From positions 1 through 36,698 of IMG/VR virus record IMGVR_UViG_3300009128_000063: a stretch of 36,698 nt of DNA. One strand, written 5' to 3'. The notes beneath the pieces are model-generated. The model worked only from the letters and a program-made list of their open reading frames with translations, had not been told where the DNA came from and ran no database searches. The stretch's first letter is position 1. Each line of letters starts with the position of its first letter. This document shows, one piece after another, positions 23,853 through 32,589 of the stretch. The DNA comes from a virus. The translations under genes were made by a program, and so were the position numbers.

Positions 23853-25283
23853 GTGACAACTATCTGCGCTATTTGTAATGAAACGCTCAAATCTACACGA
23901 GCACTTGCGACACACCTCCAACACCGTCACAAAATAAAATCAAAAGACTACACCATTAAATACATCCATAACAGCACACAGCCAATGTGTGTAGAGTGCG
24001 GTAGCGAAACCAGATACGTGTCGTTCATGTTCAAGAAGTACTGTAAGTCACATGCGAATCTGGCAGCAGCAGAAGCTGGCAGAATAGGTGGAAAGATTAA
24101 AACAACTTGGAACAAAGGTCACACAAAGGAGACACTAACAAAACTTAGAGAGTGTTCAAGGAAATATACTGGTACCGGAAATCCGTTCCACGGCAAAACA
24201 CACACCTCCACAGCAATAGACAAAATGACAGCAAACAGTCGCATCGATAAAGAGACTTTATTGACGAGACTCAAAGAAAGAGAGAATGATTGGCACTTTG
24301 ATTATACCAACATCGACTACGAATCACGACAAAAGCAATATATCTCTTGTAAATGCCGCAAGTGCAACTCCATTTGTGAGAGAACCCTTCAAACTTTAGA
24401 GCGAGGCAGCCTCTGTCACGAATGTTATCCGATCAATAAATACTCAAAACCAGAACGAGATTTAAGAAAGATCATCGCTGAAACAGGAATTGAAAACTTT
24501 CAGTCCAACACTCGCTCCATCATCACTCCACAAGAGCTCGACATACATTTACCAGAACACAAATTCGCTATTGAGTACAACGGCTTATATTGGCACTCAG
24601 AAGAACGTAAAGGCAAGACATATCATTTTGATAAAACAAACAGCTGCAGAGAACAAGACATTCAACTCTTTCACATCTTCTCAGACGAGTGGCGAGAAAA
24701 GCAAGAGATAATAGAGTCGATGATTCGCCAGCGAATAGGTAAGTCAAATGAGAGAATCTTTGCCCGCAAATGTGTTGCAAGAATCGTGCCAAGAACAGAC
24801 TCAAAAACCTTCTTCAACAAAACTCACATATCGGGCAACACACCCAGCAAGATCACATTTGGCCTATATCACCATGACACTCTCGTGATGGCACTCTCTC
24901 TGCGAACATCTTTCCATCGCAAATACCGAGAAGCAAAGATGATTGAAATTGCTCGCCTTTCATCGGAACTCGACACAATTGTCGTCGGCGGACTTTCAAA
25001 ACTTCTAAAGCAAGCCAAAAAGTGGGCGAGACAAGAAAAATACAATGGCATTCTAACCTATGCCGACAGAAGATTCGGCGAGGGTAAAGGATATTTAAAA
25101 ACAGGCTTCACTCTTATAGGCGAAACCAAAGCAGACTATTGGTATACAGACGGCAGAACTAGATTCAACAGATTTACATATCGTGCTCAACCAAACAAGC
25201 CAGAGAAAGAAGTAGCAAAGGAAGCAGGGGTGTTTAAGATATACGGTTGCGGTTCTAATATTTATGAGATGCTTTTGTCATAG
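23853..25283 (+). CDS. EDxHD/Vsr-type homing endonuclease with zinc fingers and GNAT-like C-terminus
   Basis: A 476-residue free-standing homing endonuclease starting at GTG (23853) six bases after AAGGAG. Domains in order: a C2H2-type finger (Cys5, Cys8, His21, His24 or His26); a second Cys cluster (CVEC and YC, 46-64); a NUMOD3-like segment (WNKGHTKET, then GNPFHGKTHT, 86-118); a Cys-rich zinc part (166-191); and a Vsr-like EDxHD nuclease core (ELDIHLPEHKFAIEYNGLYW at 228-247 followed by His248, then YHFDK and IFSDEW). Residues about 305-445 look like a GNAT-type fold with LTYADRRFGEGKGYLKTGF, often seen attached to such phage nucleases. It probably cuts unoccupied relatives and copies itself by recombination. 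It lies between capsid and neck genes with its own promoter. Confidence 0.85.
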   Translation: MTTICAICNETLKSTRALATHLQHRHKIKSKDYTIKYIHNSTQPMCVECGSETRYVSFMFKKYCKSHANLAAAEAGRIGGKIKTTWNKGHTKETLTKLRECSRKYTGTGNPFHGKTHTSTAIDKMTANSRIDKETLLTRLKERENDWHFDYTNIDYESRQKQYISCKCRKCNSICERTLQTLERGSLCHECYPINKYSKPERDLRKIIAETGIENFQSNTRSIITPQELDIHLPEHKFAIEYNGLYWHSEERKGKTYHFDKTNSCREQDIQLFHIFSDEWREKQEIIESMIRQRIGKSNERIFARKCVARIVPRTDSKTFFNKTHISGNTPSKITFGLYHHDTLVMALSLRTSFHRKYREAKMIEIARLSSELDTIVVGGLSKLLKQAKKWARQEKYNGILTYADRRFGEGKGYLKTGFTLIGETKADYWYTDGRTRFNRFTYRAQPNKPEKEVAKEAGVFKIYGCGSNIYEMLLS

Positions 25284-25288
25284 ACAAA

Positions 25289-25296
25289 ACTATTTA
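25289..25296 (+). promoter_or_regulatory. Candidate late-promoter octamer ACTATTTA
   Basis: An exact ACTATTTA follows the homing endonuclease stop by five bases and lies 38 bases before the ATG at 25327. It would restart late transcription of the neck and tail genes downstream of the insertion. Confidence 0.5.
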
Positions 25297-25326
25297 ATGT
25301 GAAAGAGAGCATAAGGAACCATCATA

Positions 25327-26613
25327 ATGCCAACAAGCTTGTCCCCATCATCAACTACAAACTCAATAATATTACCAGCTACAGGAACCGTAGGAGATGT
25401 TGCAGCCGCTGTTCCATTTGGGATCTATTCAGGCTCTCAAGACTTTCTAAATGGCGCTGCCCTTCAAGTAGATTATGTTTACAAAAAACTTGGCGGCGAC
25501 GTTGTAGACATAGAGATGACTCCATCTAATGTCTATGCTGCATACGAAGAGGCAGTATTAGAATATTCTTATATAATCAATTTACACCAAAGCAAGAATA
25601 TGCTGGGCAGCACCCTTGGCAATGCGACTGGAACGTTTGATCACCTTGGAAACTTTTCTGATGGTGACAGCTTAAGTGGCTCAAATGTAAATTTAAAGTA
25701 CCCTAGATTTAATTACGCACAGGCTCGGAAGGTCGGTGATGGACTGGCCACCATTGGCGGCTACGGTGGCACAGAAAGAATATATTCTGCCTCCTTTGGA
25801 GTGGTTGTAAATCAACAAGATTATGACCTACAGAGTATTATCATTAGTGCATCAGATTCTGGTGTTGATGTCAAGGGTAATGCCGTCCCGTTCTCCGGTG
25901 CTGTTGGAAATAAACGTGTAGTAGTCACTAAGGTTCATTACAAATCTCCTCGTGCTATGTGGCGATTCTACGGCTACTATGGTGGTGTTGGCGTGGTAGG
26001 CAACATGGGAACATATGGCCAATTTGCCGACGACTCTACTTTTGAGGTTGTTCCGACATGGCAAAATAAATTACAAGCTGTCATGTACGAAGATTCCATA
26101 TACACGAGAACATCACATTATGCCTACGAGATTAAAGATAATTTTTTAAGACTATATCCCAATCCTAGCTTTTGGGGCTTCACCGAACAAGATCGTATGT
26201 GGGTAGAATTCTATATTGACGGAGCAAATGCTTGGGACTCCAATGATAGATACGAGGATGGCGTCAATGGAGTGAACAATCTAAACACTATTCCGTTTGA
26301 TAATATTCCGTTTGGAAATATTAACGCTATTGGTAAACAATGGATTAGAAAGTACGCCCTAGCCTTGTGCAAAGAGATGCTGGGTCAGATTCGCGGCAAG
26401 TTTACGACAATACCTATTCCTGGCGAAAGCGTAACACTAAATCACTCAGAGCTTTTGTTACAAGCAAAAGAAGAGCAACAACAACTGCGAGACAAGTTGA
26501 TGGAAATATTAGATTCTGTCACATATAAAGAATTGGCAAAAACAGACTCAGAGATCGCCGAAACGGCAGCAGATCTATTCAAGCACTCCCCTTTGCCAAT
26601 CTTTGTAGGATAA
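25327..26613 (+). CDS. Neck/connector-type virion protein (gp13-like position)
   Basis: A 428-residue protein with an AAGGAACC site before the ATG. It has a Ser/Thr-rich start, a helix around AAYEEAVLEYSYIINLHQSK, a beta-rich centre, and a C-terminal helical part (QWIRKYALALCKEMLGQIRG, then an EEQQQLRDKL coiled stretch) ending SPLPIFVG. Such an adaptor-like helix pair fits head-to-tail connector proteins, and its place between capsid and tail sheath genes is where T4-like phages carry neck proteins. I do not recognise a specific T4 counterpart with certainty; gp13 is the best guess by order. Confidence 0.6.
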   Translation: MPTSLSPSSTTNSIILPATGTVGDVAAAVPFGIYSGSQDFLNGAALQVDYVYKKLGGDVVDIEMTPSNVYAAYEEAVLEYSYIINLHQSKNMLGSTLGNATGTFDHLGNFSDGDSLSGSNVNLKYPRFNYAQARKVGDGLATIGGYGGTERIYSASFGVVVNQQDYDLQSIIISASDSGVDVKGNAVPFSGAVGNKRVVVTKVHYKSPRAMWRFYGYYGGVGVVGNMGTYGQFADDSTFEVVPTWQNKLQAVMYEDSIYTRTSHYAYEIKDNFLRLYPNPSFWGFTEQDRMWVEFYIDGANAWDSNDRYEDGVNGVNNLNTIPFDNIPFGNINAIGKQWIRKYALALCKEMLGQIRGKFTTIPIPGESVTLNHSELLLQAKEEQQQLRDKLMEILDSVTYKELAKTDSEIAETAADLFKHSPLPIFVG

Positions 26614-26617
26614 GAAG

Positions 26618-27109
26618 ATGTCTGATAACGAATGGAAAAGACCAACTGCAGCTCCCCCTCCTTTATTCCTAGGCAAGAAGGAGCGAGACCTTGTAAAACA
26701 AGTTAACGACGAGTTAATTGAAAAGGTCATAGGCCAACAGATATTGTATTACTCTATTGATATTGAGACAACAAAGTTTCATGATCTATATGGTGAAGCA
26801 ATAGAGAAAACATTCTTGTCACCTGTCAGAGTTTTTGCCTTGGTAGAGTTTACTGGTCACACTACTAATTATTTAGAGGGCGCCGGATTAGACAAAGAAA
26901 CAGAAATAAATGTTCACTTTCATAAGCGAAGACTTGAGGATGATCAAAACTTATTTGTAAGAGAAGGCGACTTTGTATTATACGGGGATTATTTTTACGA
27001 GATTGTAAAACTAGCTGAACAGAAGAAATTGTTTGGTCAAGTGGAGCACGGTTTTGAAATATCTGCCCGCTGCCGTAAAGCCAGAAAGGGATTGTTTGAT
27101 GCTACCTGA
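26618..27109 (+). CDS. Head-tail connector/neck protein candidate
   Basis: A 163-residue protein whose ATG lies four bases after the previous stop. The start is Pro-rich, then FLGKKERDLVKQVNDELIEK VIGQ is helical, followed by a beta-barrel-like part (VRVFALVEFTGHT, GDFVLYGDYFYEIV, HGFEISARCRKA). Small beta-barrel proteins at this place are usually head-closure or tail-completion proteins. It overlaps the next gene. No specific T4 homologue is assigned (gp14 is possible by order). Confidence 0.55.
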   Translation: MSDNEWKRPTAAPPPLFLGKKERDLVKQVNDELIEKVIGQQILYYSIDIETTKFHDLYGEAIEKTFLSPVRVFALVEFTGHTTNYLEGAGLDKETEINVHFHKRRLEDDQNLFVREGDFVLYGDYFYEIVKLAEQKKLFGQVEHGFEISARCRKARKGLFDAT

Positions 27110-27977
27110 TAATTTTGATTTTGCCATGTTGCCAGCCGGAATTGATCTGAGGCTTTCTGAGATAGGTATGTTAGCCTCCGATATAGAGAATATTGATAGA
27201 GCTATACAGAAGTGGTTAAGTGAAGACCTAGACTTAAGTACGGTATCAAATGATGGCTTCAAAAAAGTCCCTGTTATTTGGCAAGCTCCAGAGAGAGCAT
27301 TTCAAATTAAACACAATAAAGATTTGCGTGATGATGCTGGTAATTTAAAGCTGCCACTGGTCAGCATCGAGAGAACAGGAATAACAAAAGATCCTGCAAG
27401 AAAAGGCGGGTTCCAAGCCCAAACGTTTTCTGCCAAAAAGAACGGACGAACCGGTCGTATGGTCATAGCTCGCAAAATAGTCGACGACAAGACTCGAAAT
27501 TTCGCTACCGTAGCCGGACCACGCACAAGCATATCAGGATCGATTCAGCGGTGGTCACCACGTGTCAATCGAAAGGTTGTCATCAAAACATTGTCTATTC
27601 CTATACCGATATACATCAATGTAGAATATAAGATATCAATCAAATCAGACTATCAACAGCAAATGAATGATCTTATAGCTCCTTTCCTCGGCAGGACTGG
27701 TCAAATTAATGGATTTGTTATGCGTCAAAGCGGCCATCTATATGAAGGCTTCATAGAACAGGGAATCTCTCACAATAACAACTCAGCCAATCTTGGAGAA
27801 GACGCCAGAGAATTCACATCAGAAGTTAAAATTAGAGTTTTAGGATACTTGGTAGGCGAGGGTTTGAATGATGATCGCCCTATAGTCAAAGTTGAGGAGA
27901 ATATAGTGGAAATCTCATATCCACAAGAGGGAATAATACTGCCAGACTCCGATGGCTTTTACAACTTCACATCCTGA
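27099..27977 (+). CDS. Neck/tail-completion virion protein candidate
   Basis: A 292-residue protein. I place the start at the ATG at 27099, which has AGAAAGGG nine bases upstream and overlaps the previous gene by 11 bases; the frame is open further back but inside that gene. The segments VPVIWQAPERAFQIK and LPLVSIERTGITKDPARKG, then YKISIKSDYQQQMNDLIAPF, are patterns I associate with a conserved virion protein of marine T4-like phages. It sits directly before the tail sheath gene, so a neck or tail-terminator role is likely but unproven. Confidence 0.6.
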   Translation: MLPDNFDFAMLPAGIDLRLSEIGMLASDIENIDRAIQKWLSEDLDLSTVSNDGFKKVPVIWQAPERAFQIKHNKDLRDDAGNLKLPLVSIERTGITKDPARKGGFQAQTFSAKKNGRTGRMVIARKIVDDKTRNFATVAGPRTSISGSIQRWSPRVNRKVVIKTLSIPIPIYINVEYKISIKSDYQQQMNDLIAPFLGRTGQINGFVMRQSGHLYEGFIEQGISHNNNSANLGEDAREFTSEVKIRVLGYLVGEGLNDDRPIVKVEENIVEISYPQEGIILPDSDGFYNFTS

Positions 27978-28028
27978 ACTCACAACTATACTTTCTTTCA
28001 AGCTTCAAAGCCGTTTGAAAATGAAAAT

Positions 28029-28036
28029 ACTATTTA
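28029..28036 (+). promoter_or_regulatory. Candidate late-promoter octamer ACTATTTA
   Basis: An exact ACTATTTA preceded by AAAAT, 58 bases before the tail sheath ATG at 28087, in a 109-base gap. A small hairpin (28004-28019, no T run) lies just upstream of it. Confidence 0.5.
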
Positions 28037-28086
28037 AGGTATGATTGTAAGCACAACTCAACTTATTTTGAAAAGAGGAACATAAT

Positions 28087-31035
28087 ATGGCTATAAAGAA
28101 TTTTAAATTCGTATCTCCTGGAGTATTCATTAATGAAATTGATAACTCAAGGATACCAAAGACTCCGACCGCGATTGGTCCAGTAATTGTAGGACGCTCA
28201 CGTAAAGGTTTAGCTATGCAACCAGCAGTAGTCAGTTCATATGATGAATATACTCAACTGTTTGGCGAAACTGTGCCTGGTAGTGGTGGCGGTGATATTT
28301 ATCGCGATGGTAACTACCAATCTCCCATGTATGGTACGTATGCAGCGAAGGCATTCTTAAGCACCGCACCAGCACCAGTGACTTTTATTCGGCTATTGGG
28401 CCAAGAAACAACAGCAGGAGCAACCGCAGGAGGAGATGCCGCCGCAGGTTGGTCAACTACTAACCTTAATGGTGCCCTAGCAGTAGATGATATCTCAGTA
28501 GGTGGCGCCTATGGGCTATGGATCTTCCCTTCAGGAAGTGGAACTAGTATGGACGAATCACCAGCACAAGCGTTCCCAGGCAGAGATTTAAACTCAGAGG
28601 CTAGTCCATCAGCTGGAGTTTTGGCAGCAGTGTGGTATATGGACTCTGGCTCAATCGAGCTATCTGGATTCAAACGCGGCACTTATGCTGCAGCACATTC
28701 CGCCAGTCGTGGAACTTGTGTGTGTATCGGTTCAGATACCAGTGGAGTATTCACAACTATCCATACGGACTCAGATGGTGTAGAGCATACTGTCAAATTT
28801 AGTCTTGATGATGACTCTGACACTTTTATCCGTAATCGTTTCAACACTAATCCCCAGTTACTAAATGCTTCAGGAACATTTTATCCAAATTCGAAGCCTA
28901 TTTGGCTTGGAGAGACTTTCGAAGAGAACGTTCGTAACTATCTTGATAGTTCTGGAGCGTCTCTTGTTGGGCAAGAAATACAAGGTGCCATCTTTGGTAT
29001 CCAATTGAGTGGCTCAACAACATCGCCAGCATCTGTAAAGCAAGCTTCTCGTGAAGCAGTTGCAGGTTGGTTTATTGGTCAAGATTTGTCTGGCAACGAA
29101 GCAACATACGTGCCACAGAAGATGCCAAAACTATTCCGATTGAAAGGTCGAGGACATGGTGAGTGGTTGCACAAGAACGTCAAAGTTTCTATCGAGAGAA
29201 TTAAAATTTCTTCATCTCGTTCAAACCCATACGGCACGTTCTCTGTTGTGTTGCGACAGTTAGGTGACAATGATAGAAAGACTATTGTCTTGGAGCGATT
29301 TGACCAATGTACTTTAGACCCATCATCTCCGAATTACATTGCAAGAGTAATCGGCGACACTTATCTTAAGTGGAACTCAACACAGCGAAGACTGGAAGAG
29401 TTCGGCACATACAATAATGAATCAAATTATATCTATGTTGAGATGAACTCAGACGTGGACGCAGGAGCCTCCGATGCACTGTTATTGCCATTTGGATATT
29501 TTGGCCCACCAGTGCAGTCATCGATAACAGCCGACGATAACACCGACACAGATATAAACAGCAAATTCGTATCTACTTCGGACAGAATGCCAGCAGGACA
29601 AGTTGCAGGTCGCGACGGAGCATTCTTACTGGGTGCCGGCGGTGCAAAACTGTCAGCCACTTTGCATTGGCCAGTAGACAGATTGCGCCTATCAGCCTCA
29701 GACGGCGGCGGCTCAGATCCAACAGATGCTTACTTTGGTTTGCAGGTTGGGAGAACATCCACTTCAGTGGTTGCTGGGAAGAGCGTTTCAGATTGGCACA
29801 GGTTGCAATATTCAAGTTTCCCCGATGATCCAACATCTACTGGTGAATTAAACCCTTCAGCCATTAGTGGCTTTGACGCTTGGTCGTATGTATTTTCTTT
29901 AGATGACATAGTGACAGACGCTTCAAGCAATTACTTTTATCAATCAGGATCTCGCGCTGGCACAGACTATACAGCTTACAGCTATGAGACTCTATTATCA
30001 GCCGGATATGACAGATTTACTGCACCCTTCTGGGGCGGATTCGATGGTTTCAATATCAAAAACCCAGATCCTCTCTACAACAAGGCAATGTCGTCCACCT
30101 CCACAGAAGACAATAGTTCCGTGTATCACACATACCATAGAGCAATTGACACTGTAGCAGACCCAGAGAGTTTAAATATGAACTTGTTGGCTGTTCCAGG
30201 TTTAACGAACAACGCCCTAACAGAGCACATGATCTCAACGTGCGAAAGTCGTGGAGATGCGCTGGCAGTGGTAGACCTCCCAGACGTCTATATTCCTTCA
30301 CACGAGTCTTACTATAACAGCTTAGACCAGAGAGTGGGCACATCGCCATCAGCAGCCGCCACGGCGCTGAGAAATAGAAGATTGGACTCTAGCTATGGCT
30401 GTACTTTTTACCCTTGGGTACAGACGCAGGACGCCTCCACAGGAGCATCTTTGTGGATACCCCCATCGGTAGCAATGATGGGAGTAATGGCGAGTACTGA
30501 ATCTTCAAATGAAGTTTGGTTTGCACCAGCAGGTTTCAATCGCGGTGGTCTCTCAGACGGGGCAGCAGGAATACCTGTCACAAATGTATCCGAAAGGCTG
30601 ACATCTGACAACCGTGATACCCTATATGAAGCTAGAATTAACCCTATTGCTTCCTTCCCTTCAACGGGACTAGTGGTATTTGGACAGAAGACACTCCAAG
30701 AGCGTCAATCAGCACTAGATAGAATTAACGTGCGCAGGATGGTAATCTTCCTCAAGAAGCAGATTTCAATCTTGTCAAATCAAGTCCTGTTCGAACAAAA
30801 TACTCAAGCCACTTGGAACAGCTTTAAAGCGCTCATCGAGCCACTTTTATCAAACACCTTGACTGGCTACGGAATCACCGATTATAAACTAATCTTGGAC
30901 GAAACAACAACAACGCCAGATTTGATTGATCAGAATATCTTGTATGCTAAGATTATGGTCAAACCGGCAAGAGCAATTGAGTTTATTGCGATTGACTTCT
31001 CAATAACCTCAACAGGGGCGTCTTTTGACGACTAA
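28087..31035 (+). CDS. Tail sheath protein (gp18-like)
   Basis: A 982-residue contractile sheath subunit, longer than T4 gp18 (659 aa). The N-terminus (FVSPGVFINEIDNSRIP, then TAIGPVIVGRSRKGLAMQP and SYDEYTQLFG) is typical of the handshake and core region of sheath proteins. The C-terminal 120 residues (RRMVIFLKKQISILSNQVLF, a FKALIEPLL helix, YAKIMVKPARAIEFIAIDFS) form the conserved inner domain. The extra length lies in the middle, which is Ser/Gly/Asp-rich and variable, as expected for surface-exposed insertions. AAAGAGGAAC precedes the ATG. The tube gene follows, matching the 18-19 order of T4. Confidence 0.93.
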   Translation: MAIKNFKFVSPGVFINEIDNSRIPKTPTAIGPVIVGRSRKGLAMQPAVVSSYDEYTQLFGETVPGSGGGDIYRDGNYQSPMYGTYAAKAFLSTAPAPVTFIRLLGQETTAGATAGGDAAAGWSTTNLNGALAVDDISVGGAYGLWIFPSGSGTSMDESPAQAFPGRDLNSEASPSAGVLAAVWYMDSGSIELSGFKRGTYAAAHSASRGTCVCIGSDTSGVFTTIHTDSDGVEHTVKFSLDDDSDTFIRNRFNTNPQLLNASGTFYPNSKPIWLGETFEENVRNYLDSSGASLVGQEIQGAIFGIQLSGSTTSPASVKQASREAVAGWFIGQDLSGNEATYVPQKMPKLFRLKGRGHGEWLHKNVKVSIERIKISSSRSNPYGTFSVVLRQLGDNDRKTIVLERFDQCTLDPSSPNYIARVIGDTYLKWNSTQRRLEEFGTYNNESNYIYVEMNSDVDAGASDALLLPFGYFGPPVQSSITADDNTDTDINSKFVSTSDRMPAGQVAGRDGAFLLGAGGAKLSATLHWPVDRLRLSASDGGGSDPTDAYFGLQVGRTSTSVVAGKSVSDWHRLQYSSFPDDPTSTGELNPSAISGFDAWSYVFSLDDIVTDASSNYFYQSGSRAGTDYTAYSYETLLSAGYDRFTAPFWGGFDGFNIKNPDPLYNKAMSSTSTEDNSSVYHTYHRAIDTVADPESLNMNLLAVPGLTNNALTEHMISTCESRGDALAVVDLPDVYIPSHESYYNSLDQRVGTSPSAAATALRNRRLDSSYGCTFYPWVQTQDASTGASLWIPPSVAMMGVMASTESSNEVWFAPAGFNRGGLSDGAAGIPVTNVSERLTSDNRDTLYEARINPIASFPSTGLVVFGQKTLQERQSALDRINVRRMVIFLKKQISILSNQVLFEQNTQATWNSFKALIEPLLSNTLTGYGITDYKLILDETTTTPDLIDQNILYAKIMVKPARAIEFIAIDFSITSTGASFDD

Positions 31036-31041
31036 AACCAC

Positions 31042-31060
31042 TGAGGTGTTTTTTACCTCA
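31042..31060 (+). terminator. Weak hairpin between sheath and tube genes
   Basis: TGAGGT and ACCTCA can pair around a seven-base GTTTTTT loop. There is no T run after the stem, so it may be an attenuator or mRNA end-stabilising hairpin rather than a true terminator. Confidence 0.35.
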
Positions 31061-31097
31061 TTACTACTTAATATTAGAATAAAGGAAACTTACAACA

Positions 31098-31703
31098 ATG
31101 GCTGATTTTTGGAGCAGTGATCACATCACGGGTAACATCAAAGACCCTAAAAGAAAATTTAGATTTGCAATTTACATGACAGGCTTAGGAGCAACCGGCG
31201 CAGCTGATACAACTCAAGTTTGGTTTGCTAAGACTGCTACGAAACCTTCGTTTCAAGTAAACGCAGCAGAGCACAAATATTTGAATCATACATTCTATTA
31301 CCCTGGTGCTATCACTTGGCAAGATGTATCAATAACTTTGGTAGATCCACAATCTCCAGATGTAGCGGGAGCAATGGGCGAACTGATGAAAAACACCAAA
31401 TATGCAGTACCTGCATCAGCGGCAGACTTATCTACGATGACAAAATCATCTGCGTCTAGAGCACTAGGTATGATCACCATTGAACAACTAGATGGCGACG
31501 GTAAGCCAGTAGAACAATGGACTCTCAACAACGCATTTATCACAGAGATGAAATTTGGTGACTTGGCATACGGAGATGACGAATTGACAGAATTGTCCCT
31601 AACTCTCAAGTATGATTGGGCAACTTTAGAAGACGCCAGCAGTGCAAAATGGTTTGAGAAGACCACGAGTAAGAAAAAAGAAACTAAAGCCGGATCAGCT
31701 TAA
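31098..31703 (+). CDS. Tail tube protein (gp19-like)
   Basis: A 201-residue protein of the gp19 tube family (163 aa in T4). The ATG follows AAAGGAAAC. It begins with a short N-terminal arm (DFWSSDHITGNIKDPKRKFRF), followed by the beta-sandwich pattern of tube proteins: KPSFQVNAAEHKYLNHTFYY, TWQDVSITLVDP, MITIEQLDGDGKPVEQWTL and LTELSLTLKYDWA. The C-terminus adds a Lys-rich tail. It lies straight after the sheath gene, as in T4. It would stack as hexamers inside the sheath to form the DNA channel. Confidence 0.92.
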   Translation: MADFWSSDHITGNIKDPKRKFRFAIYMTGLGATGAADTTQVWFAKTATKPSFQVNAAEHKYLNHTFYYPGAITWQDVSITLVDPQSPDVAGAMGELMKNTKYAVPASAADLSTMTKSSASRALGMITIEQLDGDGKPVEQWTLNNAFITEMKFGDLAYGDDELTELSLTLKYDWATLEDASSAKWFEKTTSKKKETKAGSA

Positions 31704-31730
31704 AATATTTAAACAACAACGAGGTGTAAA

Positions 31731-32585
31731 TTGAATAGAAATAATGATCGACTGGGGACACAAAACCCAGCATCCGATACTCCCCCCCAACAAGCAGCTG
31801 GAGGTTCAGGAGGATTTTCTTTCGTAGTACCCACAGAATTCGTAGACTTGCCTTCAAATGGTAATCATTACCCAGAAGGTCATGCTCTATATGGACAGGG
31901 CACTATTGAGATTAAACAAATGACGGCAAAAGAAGAAGACATTTTAACTTCTCGCTCTTTGCTGCGAAAAGGGGTAGCACTTGATAGAGTTATTCAAAGT
32001 ATTATTGTAAATAAGACAATAGATGCCTCTACTTTACTGATCGGCGACAGAAATGCGATTGTCATTGCTGCTAGAATCTCAGGTTATGGCCAAGATTATA
32101 GCACGACAGTTAATTGTCCATCTTGTGGAGAATCACAGTCGCACACTTTTGATTTAAGTGAGATTGAGCCATATCAAGGATCAGAGGAAATAGACAAACT
32201 GGGTGCGACCGACAACAACAACGGCACGTTTGACGTCGTTCTACCTAAGACAGAATTAAATATTACACTGCGACTCCTAACTGGCAAAGATGAGAACGCT
32301 TTAGCGGCAGCCTTTCGAGGGAACAAAAAGAAGAAAGACATAGAACATAATGTGACGACTCAGTTGTCAAACATTATAGTGGCCGTAAACGGAGATAGTT
32401 CGAAAGAGGCTCTAAAATATGTATCTGAAAATCTGCCTTCTTTGGACTCTCGATATTTGCGCATGGCTTATCGAGTGTTGGCCCCGAACGTAGATCTATC
32501 TTGTGACTTTGAGTGCGCCTCTTGCGATTATGAGCAAGGAATGGAGGTGCCGCTTAATGCAGACTTTTTTTGGCCTGAGCAATAA
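31731..32585 (+). CDS. Baseplate hub assembly protein (gp26-like)
   Basis: A 284-residue protein of the T4 gp26/baseplate type. Start at TTG (31731), four bases after GAGGTG; no ATG fits better. After a Gln/Gly-rich start come VDLPSNGNHYPEGH, then IKQMTAKEEDILTSRSLLRK and the GDRNAIVIAARISGYGQDY block, which I associate with this family. Two Cys pairs (Cys129/132 and Cys262/265) could bind zinc. In T4-like phages this protein acts with gp51 during hub and tape-measure assembly. Its end carries a seven-T run near the start of an out-of-frame ORF. See the frameshift entry. Confidence 0.85.
   Translation: MNRNNDRLGTQNPASDTPPQQAAGGSGGFSFVVPTEFVDLPSNGNHYPEGHALYGQGTIEIKQMTAKEEDILTSRSLLRKGVALDRVIQSIIVNKTIDASTLLIGDRNAIVIAARISGYGQDYSTTVNCPSCGESQSHTFDLSEIEPYQGSEEIDKLGATDNNNGTFDVVLPKTELNITLRLLTGKDENALAAAFRGNKKKKDIEHNVTTQLSNIIVAVNGDSSKEALKYVSENLPSLDSRYLRMAYRVLAPNVDLSCDFECASCDYEQGMEVPLNADFFWPEQ
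32565..32571 (+). other. Seven-T run, possible +1 frameshift site
   Basis: The last codons of the gp26-like gene read GAC TTT TTT TGG. A Phe tRNA on the second TTT can move forward one base and still pair with TTT, entering the frame of the next small ORF, which is open from before this point to 32811. Phage tail chaperones placed just before the tape measure gene are often made this way, although usually by -1 shifts. Confidence 0.35.
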
Positions 32586-32589
32586 ATAT

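Noticed and set aside
28004-28019. TTCAAA-GCCG-TTTGAA hairpin before the sheath gene
   Set aside because: Short, AT-rich and with no T run, so not supported as a terminator.
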